The notes under the pieces: generated by a model
Seen by the model: the letters and a program-made list of their open reading frames with translations, nothing else
The model's database searches: none
Told to the model about the DNA's origin: nothing
Shown: positions 22,405 through 30,818 of the stretch, one piece after another
Numbering within the stretch: position 1 is the stretch's first letter
Layout of the letters: each line of letters starts with the position of its first letter
Position numbers and translations under genes: made by a program
Source of the DNA: Nonomuraea antri
Lineage (GTDB): Bacteria > Actinomycetota > Actinomycetes > Streptosporangiales > Streptosporangiaceae
DNA: 41,695 bases
Direction: 5' to 3'
Assembly: GCF_013283785.1 (NCBI RefSeq)
Contig: NZ_JABCPZ010000083.1
Location: 1-41,695, forward strand

Positions 22405-24102
22405 GTGAACCCCAAGTTCAGGTCGGGCCTGGCCGCGTTATGCGGCCTGGCGCTGACCGTCACCACGCTGGCGAACAGCGCCGGCGCCACCACCGCTGCC
22501 GCTCTGGCCGCGCCGGACATCCCGGTGGCCAACGTGCAAGCGCATCTGAGCCAGTTGCAGTCGATCGCCCAGAGCAACGGCGGCAACCGCGCTTCCGGCC
22601 GGCCCGGCTACACCGCGTCGGTCAACTTCATCAAGTCGAGGCTGGACGCCGCCGGGTTCACCACCCGGCTGCAGAACTTCAGCGGCGGCCCCAACCTGAT
22701 CGCCGACTGGCCTGGCGGCCCGACCAACCAGACCATCATGCTCGGCGCCCACCTCGACAGCGTCTCGTCGGGACCGGGCATCAACGACAACGGCACGGGC
22801 TCGGCCGCCCTGCTGGAGAACGCGCTCACGCTGGCCAGGACCAACCCGACGCTCACCAAGCACGTCCGCTTCGCCTGGTGGGGCGCCGAGGAGTCCGGGC
22901 TGGTCGGCTCCCGCTACTACGTGCAGAACGGCGGCAGCTCAGGCGTCGAGGCGTATCTCAACTTCGACATGATCGCCTCGCCCAACCCCGGCTACTTCGT
23001 CTATGACGACGACGCCGGGCTCCAGCAGGCGTTCAACGAGTACTACGCCACCCTCGGCATCCAGACCGACCGGGAGACCGAAGGCGACGGCCGCAGCGAC
23101 CACGCCCCGTTCAAGAGCGCGGGCGTGCGGGTCGGGGGCGTGTTCACCGGGGCGAGCGCGCGCAAGACCACCGCTCAGGCCGCCAAGTGGGGCGGCACGG
23201 CCGGCCAGGCCTTCGACCGCTGCTACCACAGCGCCTGCGACACCTACCCGAGCAACGTCAACGTGACCGCGCTCGACCGCAACTCCGACGCCATCGCGTA
23301 CGTGCTGTGGAAGCTGGCCGTGGGCTCGAGCCAGTCCAACGACTACTCGATCTCGGTGAGCCCGGCCTCGGCCACCGTGCAGGCCGGTCAGTCGACCACC
23401 GCCACGATCAGCACCCGGGTGACGTCCGGCCAGGCGCAGAGCATCACGCTCTCCGCCGGCAACGTGCCCGCAGGCGTCTCCGTCTCCTTCAACCCTCAGA
23501 CGATCACGGCAGGACAGTCGTCCACCGTCACGTTCACGACCACCTCAGGGGCGGCCGCGAACACATATCCGATCACTCTCAACGGTGACGGCGCGAACGC
23601 CGACAGGTCGACCTCGTTCGGCCTGACGGTGCGCAACACTCCCCCCGACAACGACTACTCGATCTCGGTGACCCCGGCCTCGGCCACCGTGCAGGCCGGT
23701 CAGTCGACCACCGCCACGGTCAACACCCAGGTCACGTCCGGCCAGGCGCAGAGCATCACGCTCTCCGCAGGCAACGTGCCCGCCGGGGTCACCGTCTCCT
23801 TCAACCCTCAGACGATCACGGCAGGACAGTCGTCCACCGTAACGATCGCGACCACCTCAGGGACGGTCGCGAACACATATCCGATCACGCTCAGCGGTGA
23901 CGGCGCGAACGCGGACCACTCGGCCTCGTACAGCCTCACCGTGACAGGGGACGGCCAGGGAACCTCCTGGGCGCCGTGGACGGCCTACGCCAGCGGCGCG
24001 GTCGTCACCTATCAGGGCGTGAGCTACCGCTGCCTGCAGGCGCACACCAGCCTGCCCGGCTGGGAACCGCCGAACGTGCCCGCCCTGTGGCAGGCCTCCT
24101 GA
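22405..24102 (+). CDS. Secreted M28 aminopeptidase with two Ig-like repeats and a CBM5/12 tail
   Basis: 565 residues from GTG 22405 (AGGAGC upstream; the frame reaches back to 22369 but the V-N-P-K start matches the sister gene). Signal peptide about 1-31. The di-zinc site of the Streptomyces-type M28 aminopeptidases is visible: LGAHLDSVSSGPGINDNGTG (His, Asp), WWGAEESGLVGSRYY (Glu-Glu), LNFDMIAS (Asp), and C-Y-H-S-A-C-D-T-Y (His). Two nearly identical 104-residue Ig-like repeats and a CBM5/12-type tail (Y-R-C-L-Q-A-H-T-S-L-P-G-W-E-P-P) follow. It would release N-terminal amino acids from peptides made by the M4 enzyme. Confidence 0.95.
   Translation: MNPKFRSGLAALCGLALTVTTLANSAGATTAAALAAPDIPVANVQAHLSQLQSIAQSNGGNRASGRPGYTASVNFIKSRLDAAGFTTRLQNFSGGPNLIADWPGGPTNQTIMLGAHLDSVSSGPGINDNGTGSAALLENALTLARTNPTLTKHVRFAWWGAEESGLVGSRYYVQNGGSSGVEAYLNFDMIASPNPGYFVYDDDAGLQQAFNEYYATLGIQTDRETEGDGRSDHAPFKSAGVRVGGVFTGASARKTTAQAAKWGGTAGQAFDRCYHSACDTYPSNVNVTALDRNSDAIAYVLWKLAVGSSQSNDYSISVSPASATVQAGQSTTATISTRVTSGQAQSITLSAGNVPAGVSVSFNPQTITAGQSSTVTFTTTSGAAANTYPITLNGDGANADRSTSFGLTVRNTPPDNDYSISVTPASATVQAGQSTTATVNTQVTSGQAQSITLSAGNVPAGVTVSFNPQTITAGQSSTVTIATTSGTVANTYPITLSGDGANADHSASYSLTVTGDGQGTSWAPWTAYASGAVVTYQGVSYRCLQAHTSLPGWEPPNVPALWQAS
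23338..23945 (+). repeat. 312-bp tandem DNA repeat inside the M28 gene
   Basis: The units start at AACGACTACTCGATCTCGGT (23338 and 23650), 312 bp apart. Long blocks are identical at DNA level, including silent positions, for example TTCAACCCTCAGACGATCAC and GGCAGGACAGTCGTCCACCG. This shows a recent duplication or gene conversion of the Ig-like module. Confidence 0.9.
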
Positions 24103-24203
24103 CGGTTCCGACGGTCACGGGCGCCCCGGCCTGCCCCGAGGCGCCCAGCGAACCACCGCGTGCGGGTTGACCTGCCATGACCGGCCCGCACGCGGTCGAA
24201 CCT

Positions 24204-24242
24204 CCGCCCGTTCCCGGCATGCGACCTGCCGGGGACGGGCGG
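24204..24242. terminator. Bidirectional terminator between convergent genes
   Basis: CCGCCCGTTCCCGGCA (24204-24219) pairs with TGCCGGGGACGGGCGG (24227-24242), a 16-bp stem with one T.G pair and a 7-nt loop, followed by TTT. It separates the M28 gene (+) from the secreted unknown (-). Confidence 0.85.
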
Positions 24243-24275
24243 TTTCGCGTTCCGGCCCGCTATCACCGTCGCCGC

Positions 24276-25106
24276 TCAGTTGACCGGCTGGAGGATTCCG
24301 GACAGCTCGACGGCGCCGGGGCCGTACGCGGCGTCCAGCTCGCGGCGCAGCTCGTCGGTCGCCACCCAGACCATGATCACCACCCGGTTGCCGGAGATGT
24401 CGGTATACGACCCGACGAAGTCGCCCGCGGCCCGGCGATCCCGAGAGACCCGGCCCTGGAGCGCCCGCAGCTCGGCCTCGGTGCGCTGGGCGCGGCTCAG
24501 GCACAGCGGCCCGCCCCAGATCTCGCGGATCCACTCCTCACGCCCCGCCAGGCCGCCGGTGAAGGCGACGTTGACCACGGCCCGGCCGGGATCGTAGGTG
24601 TCCTCCGAGACCGGCCCGTCGACCGGGGGCTGGTCGAACCAGGCCCCCGCGAAGTCCCCGGCGCTCTCGGCCCGCGCCATCGCCTCCTTGGCGCTCTGCC
24701 AGGTCGTCTTCGCGCCGTCGGCGATCGGCCAGCCGCCGGCCGGCTCCGGGCACGGGGTCAGGTCCTCGTCCGCCATCGGTCCATGGCGCGCGGGCTCGCC
24801 GGGCGGCTCGGTGATGGTGAGCCTGGCGCCGTCCCAGGTGCCGACCAGCCGGTAGTCGCCCCAGCGCACGCCTTCGCGCGCCTCGTGCCGCACCGCGCTC
24901 CAGTCCCAGCCGGCCACGTCCAGGCCCGTGCACTGGGGCGGGTCGGAGAACTGCACGCCCACGCACAGTTGCGGACCGTGCTCGGGCGACTCCAGCACGG
25001 TCAGCGAGGCCGTGTAACGAGCAGGCGCGGCGGCAGGTGCGGCGGAGGACGAGGAGACGGTCGTCAGGGCGGCGGCCAGAGCCAGAACCGCCGTTCGCCG
25101 ATTCAT
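24276..25106 (-). CDS. Secreted hypothetical protein
   Basis: 276 residues from ATG 25106; the open frame extends further upstream but that part covers the riboswitch region and is not coding. Sec signal peptide: MNRRTAVLALAAALTTVSSS followed by A-A-P-A-A-A-P-A. The mature part has four cysteines (Q-L-C-V-G; P-Q-C-T-G-L-D; T-P-C-P-E; P-L-C-L-S), strands such as DYRLVGTWDGARLTITEPP, and a C-terminal section (NRVVIMVWVATDELRRELDA) that looks like a small alpha/beta fold. I do not recognise the family. The gene diverges from the glycine riboswitch. Confidence 0.85.
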   Translation of the reverse strand: MNRRTAVLALAAALTTVSSSSAAPAAAPARYTASLTVLESPEHGPQLCVGVQFSDPPQCTGLDVAGWDWSAVRHEAREGVRWGDYRLVGTWDGARLTITEPPGEPARHGPMADEDLTPCPEPAGGWPIADGAKTTWQSAKEAMARAESAGDFAGAWFDQPPVDGPVSEDTYDPGRAVVNVAFTGGLAGREEWIREIWGGPLCLSRAQRTEAELRALQGRVSRDRRAAGDFVGSYTDISGNRVVIMVWVATDELRRELDAAYGPGAVELSGILQPVN

Positions 25107-25204
25107 ACTTCTAAGACGTGAGCGCCCCCGGATCGGTTCGCTCTTCCTGAGACGCGACAACACCCCCGGGACGGCACTAGGCTGACGGACATCACCGACG
25201 AAAC

Positions 25205-25391
25205 CGTGCGGGAGAGCGCTCTGACATCCGGTCAGGGCCCCTGAAGGAGCAAGCCCTCCCCGCGAACCTCTCAAGGCAAAGGACCGCACGGACGAGGTGT
25301 CCTCTGGAAAGCAGGCCTGCTGGCCTCGCCGAAGGTGAAAGTCCGGCAAAACTCGGGCGAAGCTCTCAGGCATCGATGACAGAGGGGGAGG
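25205..25391 (+). promoter_or_regulatory. Tandem glycine riboswitch
   Basis: Two gcvT-type aptamers stand in a row. The first (about 25205-25291) has CGTGCGGGAGAG, then CTGAAGGAGCAAGCC, and ACCTCTCAAGGCAAAGGACCG. The second (about 25291-25391) has GACGAGGTGTCCTCTGGAAA, then CGCCGAAGGTGAAAGTCC, and CTCTCAGGCATCGATGACAG. These are the recognised core elements of glycine aptamers. It ends about 35 bp before gcvT, which it should switch on when glycine is high. Confidence 0.95.
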
Positions 25392-25426
25392 ATGCTGGCA
25401 TCCGATCCTGTCCTGAGGTGCGACAA

Positions 25427-26512
25427 ATGTCCCGACCGACACCGCTGCGAGACGTTCACGCTGATCTCGGCGCAACGCTGACCGACTTCGCCGGCTGGCT
25501 CATGCCCCTCCGCTACGGCAGCGAGTCCGCCGAGCACAACGCCGTGCGCACGGCGGCGGGCCTGTTCGACCTCTCGCACATGGGCGAGATCTTCCTGACC
25601 GGCCCGCAGGCCGCGGACGCGCTGGACTACGCCCTGGTGGGCCACCTGTCCGCGCTCGCGCCCGGCCGCGCCAGGTACACCATGATCGTGAACGAGCGCG
25701 GCGGGGTGCTCGACGACCTCATCGTCTACCGGCTGGCGGACGAGGAGTTCATGGTCGTCGCCAACGCGTCGAACTACCAGAAGGTCGCCGCCGAGCTGAC
25801 CGAGCGCGCCAAGTCGTACGACGCGGTGGTCGAGGACCGCTCCGACCAGTACGCGCTGATCGCCGTCCAGGGGCCGCGCGCGCAGGAGATCCTGGCCACG
25901 CTCACCGACGCCGACCTGCCCGGGCTGAAGTACTACGCCGGCCTGCCCGGCGTGGTCGACGGCAGGCAGGCGTTGATCGCCAGGACCGGCTACACCGGCG
26001 AGGACGGCTTCGAGCTGTTCGTGGCCAACCAGGACGCCGTGCCGCTCTGGCACGCCCTGATGGCCGCCGGCGAGCCGCACGGGATCGTCCCGGCCGGACT
26101 GTCCAGCCGCGACACGCTCCGCCTCGAGGCGGGTATGCCGCTGTACGGCAACGAACTCAGCGTGGAGCTGACCCCGTTCGACGCGGGGCTGGGCAGGGTG
26201 GTGAAATTCGACAAGCCGGGCGACTTCGTCGGCAGGGCGGCGCTGGAGGCGGTCAAGGACGACCAGCCACGGCGGCGGCTCGTCGGCCTGGTCGCGCGCA
26301 ACCGCCGGGTACCCCGTCACGGGTTCCCGGTCACCAAGGACGGCGCCGTCGTCGGCGAGGTCACCAGCGGGGCCCCCTCCCAGACTCTGGGCAAGCCCAT
26401 CGCGATGGCCTACGTCGACACCGGGGTCAACGAAGGTCTGGCCGTGGACATTCGGGGCAGCCATGAACCCATGGACCTGGTCGAGCTGCCCTTCTACAGG
26501 AGGAACAAGTGA
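25427..26512 (+). CDS. gcvT: Glycine cleavage system T protein (aminomethyltransferase)
   Basis: 361 residues from ATG 25427 (MSRPTPLRDVHADLGATLTD). A frame from 25376 exists, but that start lies within the riboswitch. Conserved GcvT motifs: FAGWLMPLRYGSESAEHNAV, G-L-F-D-L-S-H-M-G, ARTGYTGEDGFELFV, GLSSRDTLRLEAGMPLYGNE, and VTSGAPSQTLGKPIAMAYVD. It transfers the aminomethyl carbon to tetrahydrofolate, releasing ammonia. It overlaps gcvH by four bases (GTGA). Confidence 0.97.
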   Translation: MSRPTPLRDVHADLGATLTDFAGWLMPLRYGSESAEHNAVRTAAGLFDLSHMGEIFLTGPQAADALDYALVGHLSALAPGRARYTMIVNERGGVLDDLIVYRLADEEFMVVANASNYQKVAAELTERAKSYDAVVEDRSDQYALIAVQGPRAQEILATLTDADLPGLKYYAGLPGVVDGRQALIARTGYTGEDGFELFVANQDAVPLWHALMAAGEPHGIVPAGLSSRDTLRLEAGMPLYGNELSVELTPFDAGLGRVVKFDKPGDFVGRAALEAVKDDQPRRRLVGLVARNRRVPRHGFPVTKDGAVVGEVTSGAPSQTLGKPIAMAYVDTGVNEGLAVDIRGSHEPMDLVELPFYRRNK

Positions 26513-26898
26513 GCAACATCCCTGACGACCTGAACTACACCAAGGAACACGAATGGGTGGCCGGCGTGGACGACGGGATCACCGTGACCGTCGGCATCAC
26601 GGCCTTCGCCGCCGAGGCCCTTGGTGACGTCGTCTACGTGCAGCTCCCGGACGTCGGTGCGACCTTCGCGGCGGGCGACTCGGTCGGTGAGGTCGAGTCG
26701 ACCAAGTCGGTGAGCGAGATCTACACCCCGGTCGGCGGTGAGATCGTCGAGGTCAACCAGGCCGTCCTGGACGACCCGGGTCTTGCCAACAGCGACCCGT
26801 ACGGTGAGGGCTGGATGTTCCGGGTCCGCATGGAGGGCGACCCCGAGGACCTGCTGTCCGCCGAGGAGTACGCGGCGCTCACCTCAGGCGAGTCCTGA
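26509..26898 (+). CDS. gcvH: Glycine cleavage system H protein
   Basis: 129 residues from GTG 26509. The lipoylation site is Lys in VGEVESTKSVSEIYTPVGGE, the canonical E-S-V/T-K-S context, preceded by TKEHEWV and GITAFAAEALGDVVYVQLP. The C-terminus D-P-Y-G-E-G-W-M-F is typical. It shuttles the aminomethyl group between GcvP and GcvT. Translation is coupled to gcvT by the GTGA overlap. gcvP is not in the window. Confidence 0.98.
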   Translation: MSNIPDDLNYTKEHEWVAGVDDGITVTVGITAFAAEALGDVVYVQLPDVGATFAAGDSVGEVESTKSVSEIYTPVGGEIVEVNQAVLDDPGLANSDPYGEGWMFRVRMEGDPEDLLSAEEYAALTSGES

Positions 26899-26905
26899 TC
26901 AACCC

Positions 26906-26934
26906 GCCGGGGCCCGGCACGGGCCCCGGCCTTT
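26906..26934 (+). terminator. Strong terminator after gcvH
   Basis: GCCGGGGCCCG (26906-26916) pairs perfectly with CGGGCCCCGGC (26920-26930) round a 3-nt loop, followed by CTTTT. It separates gcvTH from sdaA, so sdaA may be only partly under riboswitch control. Confidence 0.88.
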
Positions 26935-26952
26935 TCTGAAGGGCGCACATCA

Positions 26953-28329
26953 ATGGCGATCAGCGTCTTCGACCTCTTCAAGATCGGCATCGGCCCGTCG
27001 AGCTCCCACACCGGCGGACCGATGGCCGCCGCGCACAAGTTCGCCCGCGGCCTGTCCGACGACGGCCTGCTGGAGCGCGTGGCCCGGGTCGAGGCCATCC
27101 TGTACGGCTCGCTCGGCCTGACCGGCAAGGGCCACGGCAGCGACAAGGCGGTCCTGCTCGGCCTGTCCGGCGAGAAGCCCGAACTGGTGGACGTCGACGG
27201 CATCGACGACCGCCTGGCCGAGATGCGCGCCGCGGGCCGGGTGAAGCTGTACGGCACGCACGAGATCCCGTTCGTGGTGGGCGAGGACCTGGTCTTCGAG
27301 CGGAAGATCTCGCTGCCCGAGCACCCGAACGGCATGCGTTTCACCGCCTTCGACGCCGCCGGCGAGAAGCTGCGCGAGAAGGTGTACTTCTCGGTGGGCG
27401 GCGGCTTCGTCGTGGACGAGAAGGCCACCGGCGCCGACCGCATCAAGCCCGACGACACCGTGCTCCCCTACCTGTTCACCACCGGGGAGGAGCTGCTCAA
27501 GCACTGCTCGAACACCGGTCTGTCGATCTCCGGCCTGATGCTGGAGAACGAGAAGGCCTTCGGCCGCTCCGAGGAGGAGATCAGGGCCGGGATCCTGAAC
27601 CTGTGGCGGGTCATGTCGGAGTGCGTGCGCCGCGGCATCTCCAAGGAGGGCGTGCTGCCCGGCGGGCTGAAGGTCAAGCGCCGCGCCAACCAGCTGCACC
27701 GCCGCCTTCAGTCGGAGTCGGCGGAGAAGGACCCGCTGCAGGCCATGGACTGGGTGGCGCTGTTCGCCCTGGCCGTCAACGAGGAGAACGCCGCCGGCGG
27801 ACGCATCGTCACCGCGCCCACGAACGGCGCGGCCGGCATCATCCCGGCCGTCCTGACGTACTACACCCGGTTCGTCCCGCACGCCGACGATGAGGGCGTC
27901 GTCCGGTTCTTCCTCACCGCCGCCGCCATCGGCGTGCTGTTCAAGGAGAACGCCTCGATCTCCGGCGCCGAGGTCGGCTGCCAGGGCGAGGTCGGCTCGG
28001 CCTGCTCGATGGCCGCCGCCGGACTCACCGAGGTGCTGGGCGGCAGCCCCGAGCAGGTGGAGAACGCCGCCGAGATCGGCATCGAGCACAACCTGGGGCT
28101 GACCTGCGACCCGATCGGCGGTCTCGTCCAGATCCCGTGCATCGAGCGGAACGCGGTGGCCTCCAACAAGGCCATCACCGCGGCCAGGATCGCGCTACGC
28201 GGCGACGGCCGCCACTACGTGGCCCTGGACAAGGCCATCAAGACGATGCGCGACACCGGCCGCGACATGCTGGACAAGTACAAGGAGACCTCACGCGGCG
28301 GCCTGGCCGTCAACGTCATCGAGTGCTGA
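26953..28329 (+). CDS. sdaA: L-serine ammonia-lyase, iron-sulfur type, single chain
   Basis: 458 residues from ATG 26953. The beta-like N-domain begins ISVFDLFKIGIGPSSSHTGG; the alpha-like domain holds the [4Fe-4S] cysteines in GCQGEVGSACSMAAAG and GLTCDPIGGLVQIPCIERNA. Length matches one-chain enzymes such as E. coli SdaA. It converts L-serine to pyruvate and ammonia. It follows gcvTH, so glycine and serine breakdown are linked. The glyA gene that often lies between gcvH and sdaA in actinobacteria is absent. Confidence 0.97.
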   Translation: MAISVFDLFKIGIGPSSSHTGGPMAAAHKFARGLSDDGLLERVARVEAILYGSLGLTGKGHGSDKAVLLGLSGEKPELVDVDGIDDRLAEMRAAGRVKLYGTHEIPFVVGEDLVFERKISLPEHPNGMRFTAFDAAGEKLREKVYFSVGGGFVVDEKATGADRIKPDDTVLPYLFTTGEELLKHCSNTGLSISGLMLENEKAFGRSEEEIRAGILNLWRVMSECVRRGISKEGVLPGGLKVKRRANQLHRRLQSESAEKDPLQAMDWVALFALAVNEENAAGGRIVTAPTNGAAGIIPAVLTYYTRFVPHADDEGVVRFFLTAAAIGVLFKENASISGAEVGCQGEVGSACSMAAAGLTEVLGGSPEQVENAAEIGIEHNLGLTCDPIGGLVQIPCIERNAVASNKAITAARIALRGDGRHYVALDKAIKTMRDTGRDMLDKYKETSRGGLAVNVIEC

Positions 28330-28345
28330 GACCGGGCGCGGGAGG

Positions 28346-28843
28346 TCACTTGCGGCGGACGTGGAGGCGGACCACCGTGGCCGCCTCGTCGTCGCGGATC
28401 TCCCTGCGGATCTTGCCCACCACGTCCTGGTCGAGCTTGCCGACGACCGCGCCCACGTCCGCGGCGGGCGGGCAGGTGACCGCGATGCGCACCCCGTCCT
28501 CGCCGGCTCGCACGCCGGCCTTGCTCAGCCCGTCCACGCCTTTGAGCCCGACGAAGAGCATGGCGGTGCCGGTGTCCTCGCGGGTGCCGCGGCGGCCCCA
28601 GCCGAGGCTGATCAGCAGCCAGCGCAGCGCCGTCAGCGCGGTCAGCAGCAGGACGAGCGCGAGCAGCCACAGCGGCCACGGCTCCTCCGCGATCGGGCGG
28701 GTGAGCTGGGCGGGCAGGATCTTGGCGTGCGGCGCGAGCCCGAAGAGGCGGTCGTGGCCGCGCAGCCAGGCGAGCGTGCCCGCGGCCAGCAGGATCCCGC
28801 CCACCACGGCCAGCCCGATGCGGTTGCCCGCGTACTGACGCAT
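28346..28843 (-). CDS. AmaP-like membrane protein (alkaline shock response anchor family)
   Basis: 165 residues from ATG 28843 (GTG 28846 also possible; GGGGGAGGGG upstream). Two membrane segments: NRIGLAVVGGILLAAGTLAW and PLWLLALVLLLTALTALRWL. A C-terminal alpha/beta domain follows (VRIAVTCPPAADVGAVVGKL, ending A-T-V-V-R-L-H-V). This matches the layout of AmaP, which anchors Asp23-family proteins to the membrane in Gram-positive bacteria. No Asp23 gene lies within the window. Confidence 0.72.
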   Translation of the reverse strand: MRQYAGNRIGLAVVGGILLAAGTLAWLRGHDRLFGLAPHAKILPAQLTRPIAEEPWPLWLLALVLLLTALTALRWLLISLGWGRRGTREDTGTAMLFVGLKGVDGLSKAGVRAGEDGVRIAVTCPPAADVGAVVGKLDQDVVGKIRREIRDDEAATVVRLHVRRK

Positions 28844-28880
28844 CACGGCCCCTCCCCCTTACTCTTCGCCGGCTCGCCCG

Positions 28881-29480
28881 TCACAGGCCCCTCCTGCGCA
28901 GGCGCACCATGACCTCGCCGGTGCCGAGCGTGCCCACGCCGGCCAGCCGGTCGCCGACGGCGGTGCCGACCTGCCTGAGCATCGAGCCCGAGCTCTCCCC
29001 GCAGGTCACCACCGTGACCTCGATGGCCCGCCGGCGCAGCCGCACCCGGGCCTTGGCCACGCCGTCCACCTGCTGGGCCGCCGCCCGCAGCGTGCGCCGC
29101 AGGCCCGAACGGGTGATGCCGATGACGATCCGCTGGTCGGACGTCTCCACCGGCACCATCCGCGAGCGTCCCGGCACGATCGCCAGGAGCAGCATCAGCA
29201 GGCCCGCGCCAGCCGCGGCCACCGCGACGCCGGACACCTCGCGCCAGGTGTGCCGGCCGGCGAGATCGGCCAGTTCGTTCACCGGGATCCAGCCGAGCGG
29301 CTTGCCCAGCAGCCCCGCCACGATCTCCGCCGAGGTCAGGCCCAGCCCGGCGGCCAGCGTGAGCGCCACGACGGCCCCCGGCACGGTACGCGCCGGCCGG
29401 AGCGCCCGGTTCGCCGTGCGCAGTCCCGTGTGCTGGGTGGTGACGGCGGCACGGGGCAGTATCTGCTGCAGTGTGGTCAT
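28881..29480 (-). CDS. DUF6286-like membrane protein
   Basis: 199 residues from ATG 29480 (GTG 29483 also possible). Two membrane segments: VPGAVVALTLAAGLGLTSAE and V-S-G-V-A-V-A-A-A-G-A-G-L-L-M-L-L-L-A-I-V. Then comes a soluble domain with R-I-V-I-G-I-T-R-S-G-L-R-R-T-L, VRLRRRAIEVTVVTCGESSG and a G-E-V-M-V-R-L-R end. It resembles the DUF6286 proteins encoded between Asp23/Gls24 and AmaP genes in actinobacterial envelope-stress clusters. It precedes the AmaP-like gene on the same strand by 37 bp. Confidence 0.7.
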   Translation of the reverse strand: MTTLQQILPRAAVTTQHTGLRTANRALRPARTVPGAVVALTLAAGLGLTSAEIVAGLLGKPLGWIPVNELADLAGRHTWREVSGVAVAAAGAGLLMLLLAIVPGRSRMVPVETSDQRIVIGITRSGLRRTLRAAAQQVDGVAKARVRLRRRAIEVTVVTCGESSGSMLRQVGTAVGDRLAGVGTLGTGEVMVRLRRRGL

Positions 29481-29535
29481 CACAACGACCAGACGTACAC
29501 GGGTCCGGCATCGGCTGAACCGCGCCCCCGCCGCC

Positions 29536-29599
29536 CATTTGCCCGATCATTACGGGCGACCCGATTAATATGAACCCTCCTCATATTCATTTGCCCGAT
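29536..29599. promoter_or_regulatory. Operator-like region: 12-bp direct repeat around a palindrome
   Basis: CATTTGCCCGAT occurs at 29536-29547 and again at 29588-29599. Between them, AATATGA (29567-29573) and TCATATT (29581-29587) form a perfect inverted repeat with a 7-nt spacer. The region is AT-rich for this genome and ends 19 bp before the ATG at 29619. No regulator gene is adjacent. Confidence 0.75.
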
Positions 29600-29618
29600 A
29601 TGCCGTTACGCTGCTGGT

Positions 29619-30812
29619 ATGGAGGACCGCCGGCGCTACGATCGCGCCACCGCCGCGCTCGAACCGCCGTTCGCCATCCTCGATCTGGCCGCCATGCGCG
29701 CCAACGCCGCGGACCTGGTACGGCGGGCCGCCGGCAAGCCGATCAGGGTGGCCAGCAAGTCGGTGCGCAGCCGGCCGGTGCTCGAACGCATCCTGGCCAT
29801 GGACGGCTTCCGCGGCATCATGGCCTTCACCCTGCCCGAGGCGCTCTGGCTGGTCTCCCAGGGATTTACGGACGTCCTCGTGGCGTACCCGACGGCCGAC
29901 AGGCAGGCGCTCGCCGCGCTGGCCGCCGACCCGCGCGCGGCCGCGGAGATCGCGCTGACCGTCGACTCGGCCGAGCACCTGGACCTGATCGAGTCGGCGG
30001 TGTCCGGGGTGCGGCCACGGGCGGAGATCCGGGTCTCGATCGACATCGACGCCGGATATATCACCTTCGGGGGGAAGTTCCGGGCGGGGGCGCTGCGCTC
30101 CACCATCCGCGAACCCGACCAGGCCGCCGACCTGGCCGCCGCCGTCGCCAAGCGGCCGGGGCTGCGCCTGGTGGGCCTGATGGCGTACGAGGCGCAGATC
30201 GCCGGCGTCGGCGACGACCCGCCGGGCAACGCGGCGTTCGCCCGGGTCGTGCGCCTCATGCAGTCACGCTCGGCCAGGGACCTCATCGTGCGCCGCGGCC
30301 GCATCGTGAACGCCGTACGCCAGTACGCCGACCTGGAGTTCGTCAACGGCGGCGGCACCGGCTCGATCGAGCGCACGGTACGCGAGAAGGCGGTCACCGA
30401 GGTCGCCGCCGGTTCCGGCTTCTTCCATCCGCGGCTGTTCGACTTCTACCGGCGCTTCACCGGCCGTCCGGCGGCGCTGTTCGCCCTGCCGGTGGTGCGC
30501 CGCCCAGGACGCGACACGGTCACCGTGCTCGGCGGCGGCTACCTCGCCTCGGGGCCCGCCGGGCCGACCCGGCTGCCGCAGCCGTACCTGCCCGCCGGGC
30601 TGCGCTACGCGCCGGACGAAGGGGCCGGCGAGGTGCAGACGCCGCTGCTCGGCCAGGCGGCCGAGGACCTGCGGGTGGGCGACAGGGTCTGGTTCAGGCA
30701 CGCCAAGGCGGGCGAGATGTGCGAACGCTTCGACGCGCTGCACCTCATCGACGGCGAGAGCCTGGTGGAGACGGTGCCCACGTACCGGGGCGAGGGCAAG
30801 ACGTTCCTCTGA
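29619..30812 (+). CDS. PLP-dependent amino acid deaminase/aldolase (alanine-racemase fold III)
   Basis: 397 residues from ATG 29619. The PLP lysine is in IRVASKSVRSRPVLERIL near the N-terminus, as in D-threonine aldolases and D-serine deaminases of fold type III. Later motifs V-S-I-D-I-D-A-G-Y, EFVNGGGTGSIE (phosphate-binding region) and V-T-V-L-G-G-G-Y fit. The C-terminal beta domain has GEVQTPLLG, GDRVWFRHAKAGEMCERFD with a conserved H-x-K-A-G-E-x-x-E/C metal-site pattern. It acts on a D-amino acid or beta-hydroxy amino acid; the exact substrate is unknown. It is preceded by an elaborate operator region. Confidence 0.88.
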   Translation: MEDRRRYDRATAALEPPFAILDLAAMRANAADLVRRAAGKPIRVASKSVRSRPVLERILAMDGFRGIMAFTLPEALWLVSQGFTDVLVAYPTADRQALAALAADPRAAAEIALTVDSAEHLDLIESAVSGVRPRAEIRVSIDIDAGYITFGGKFRAGALRSTIREPDQAADLAAAVAKRPGLRLVGLMAYEAQIAGVGDDPPGNAAFARVVRLMQSRSARDLIVRRGRIVNAVRQYADLEFVNGGGTGSIERTVREKAVTEVAAGSGFFHPRLFDFYRRFTGRPAALFALPVVRRPGRDTVTVLGGGYLASGPAGPTRLPQPYLPAGLRYAPDEGAGEVQTPLLGQAAEDLRVGDRVWFRHAKAGEMCERFDALHLIDGESLVETVPTYRGEGKTFL

Positions 30813-30818
30813 CCCCCG

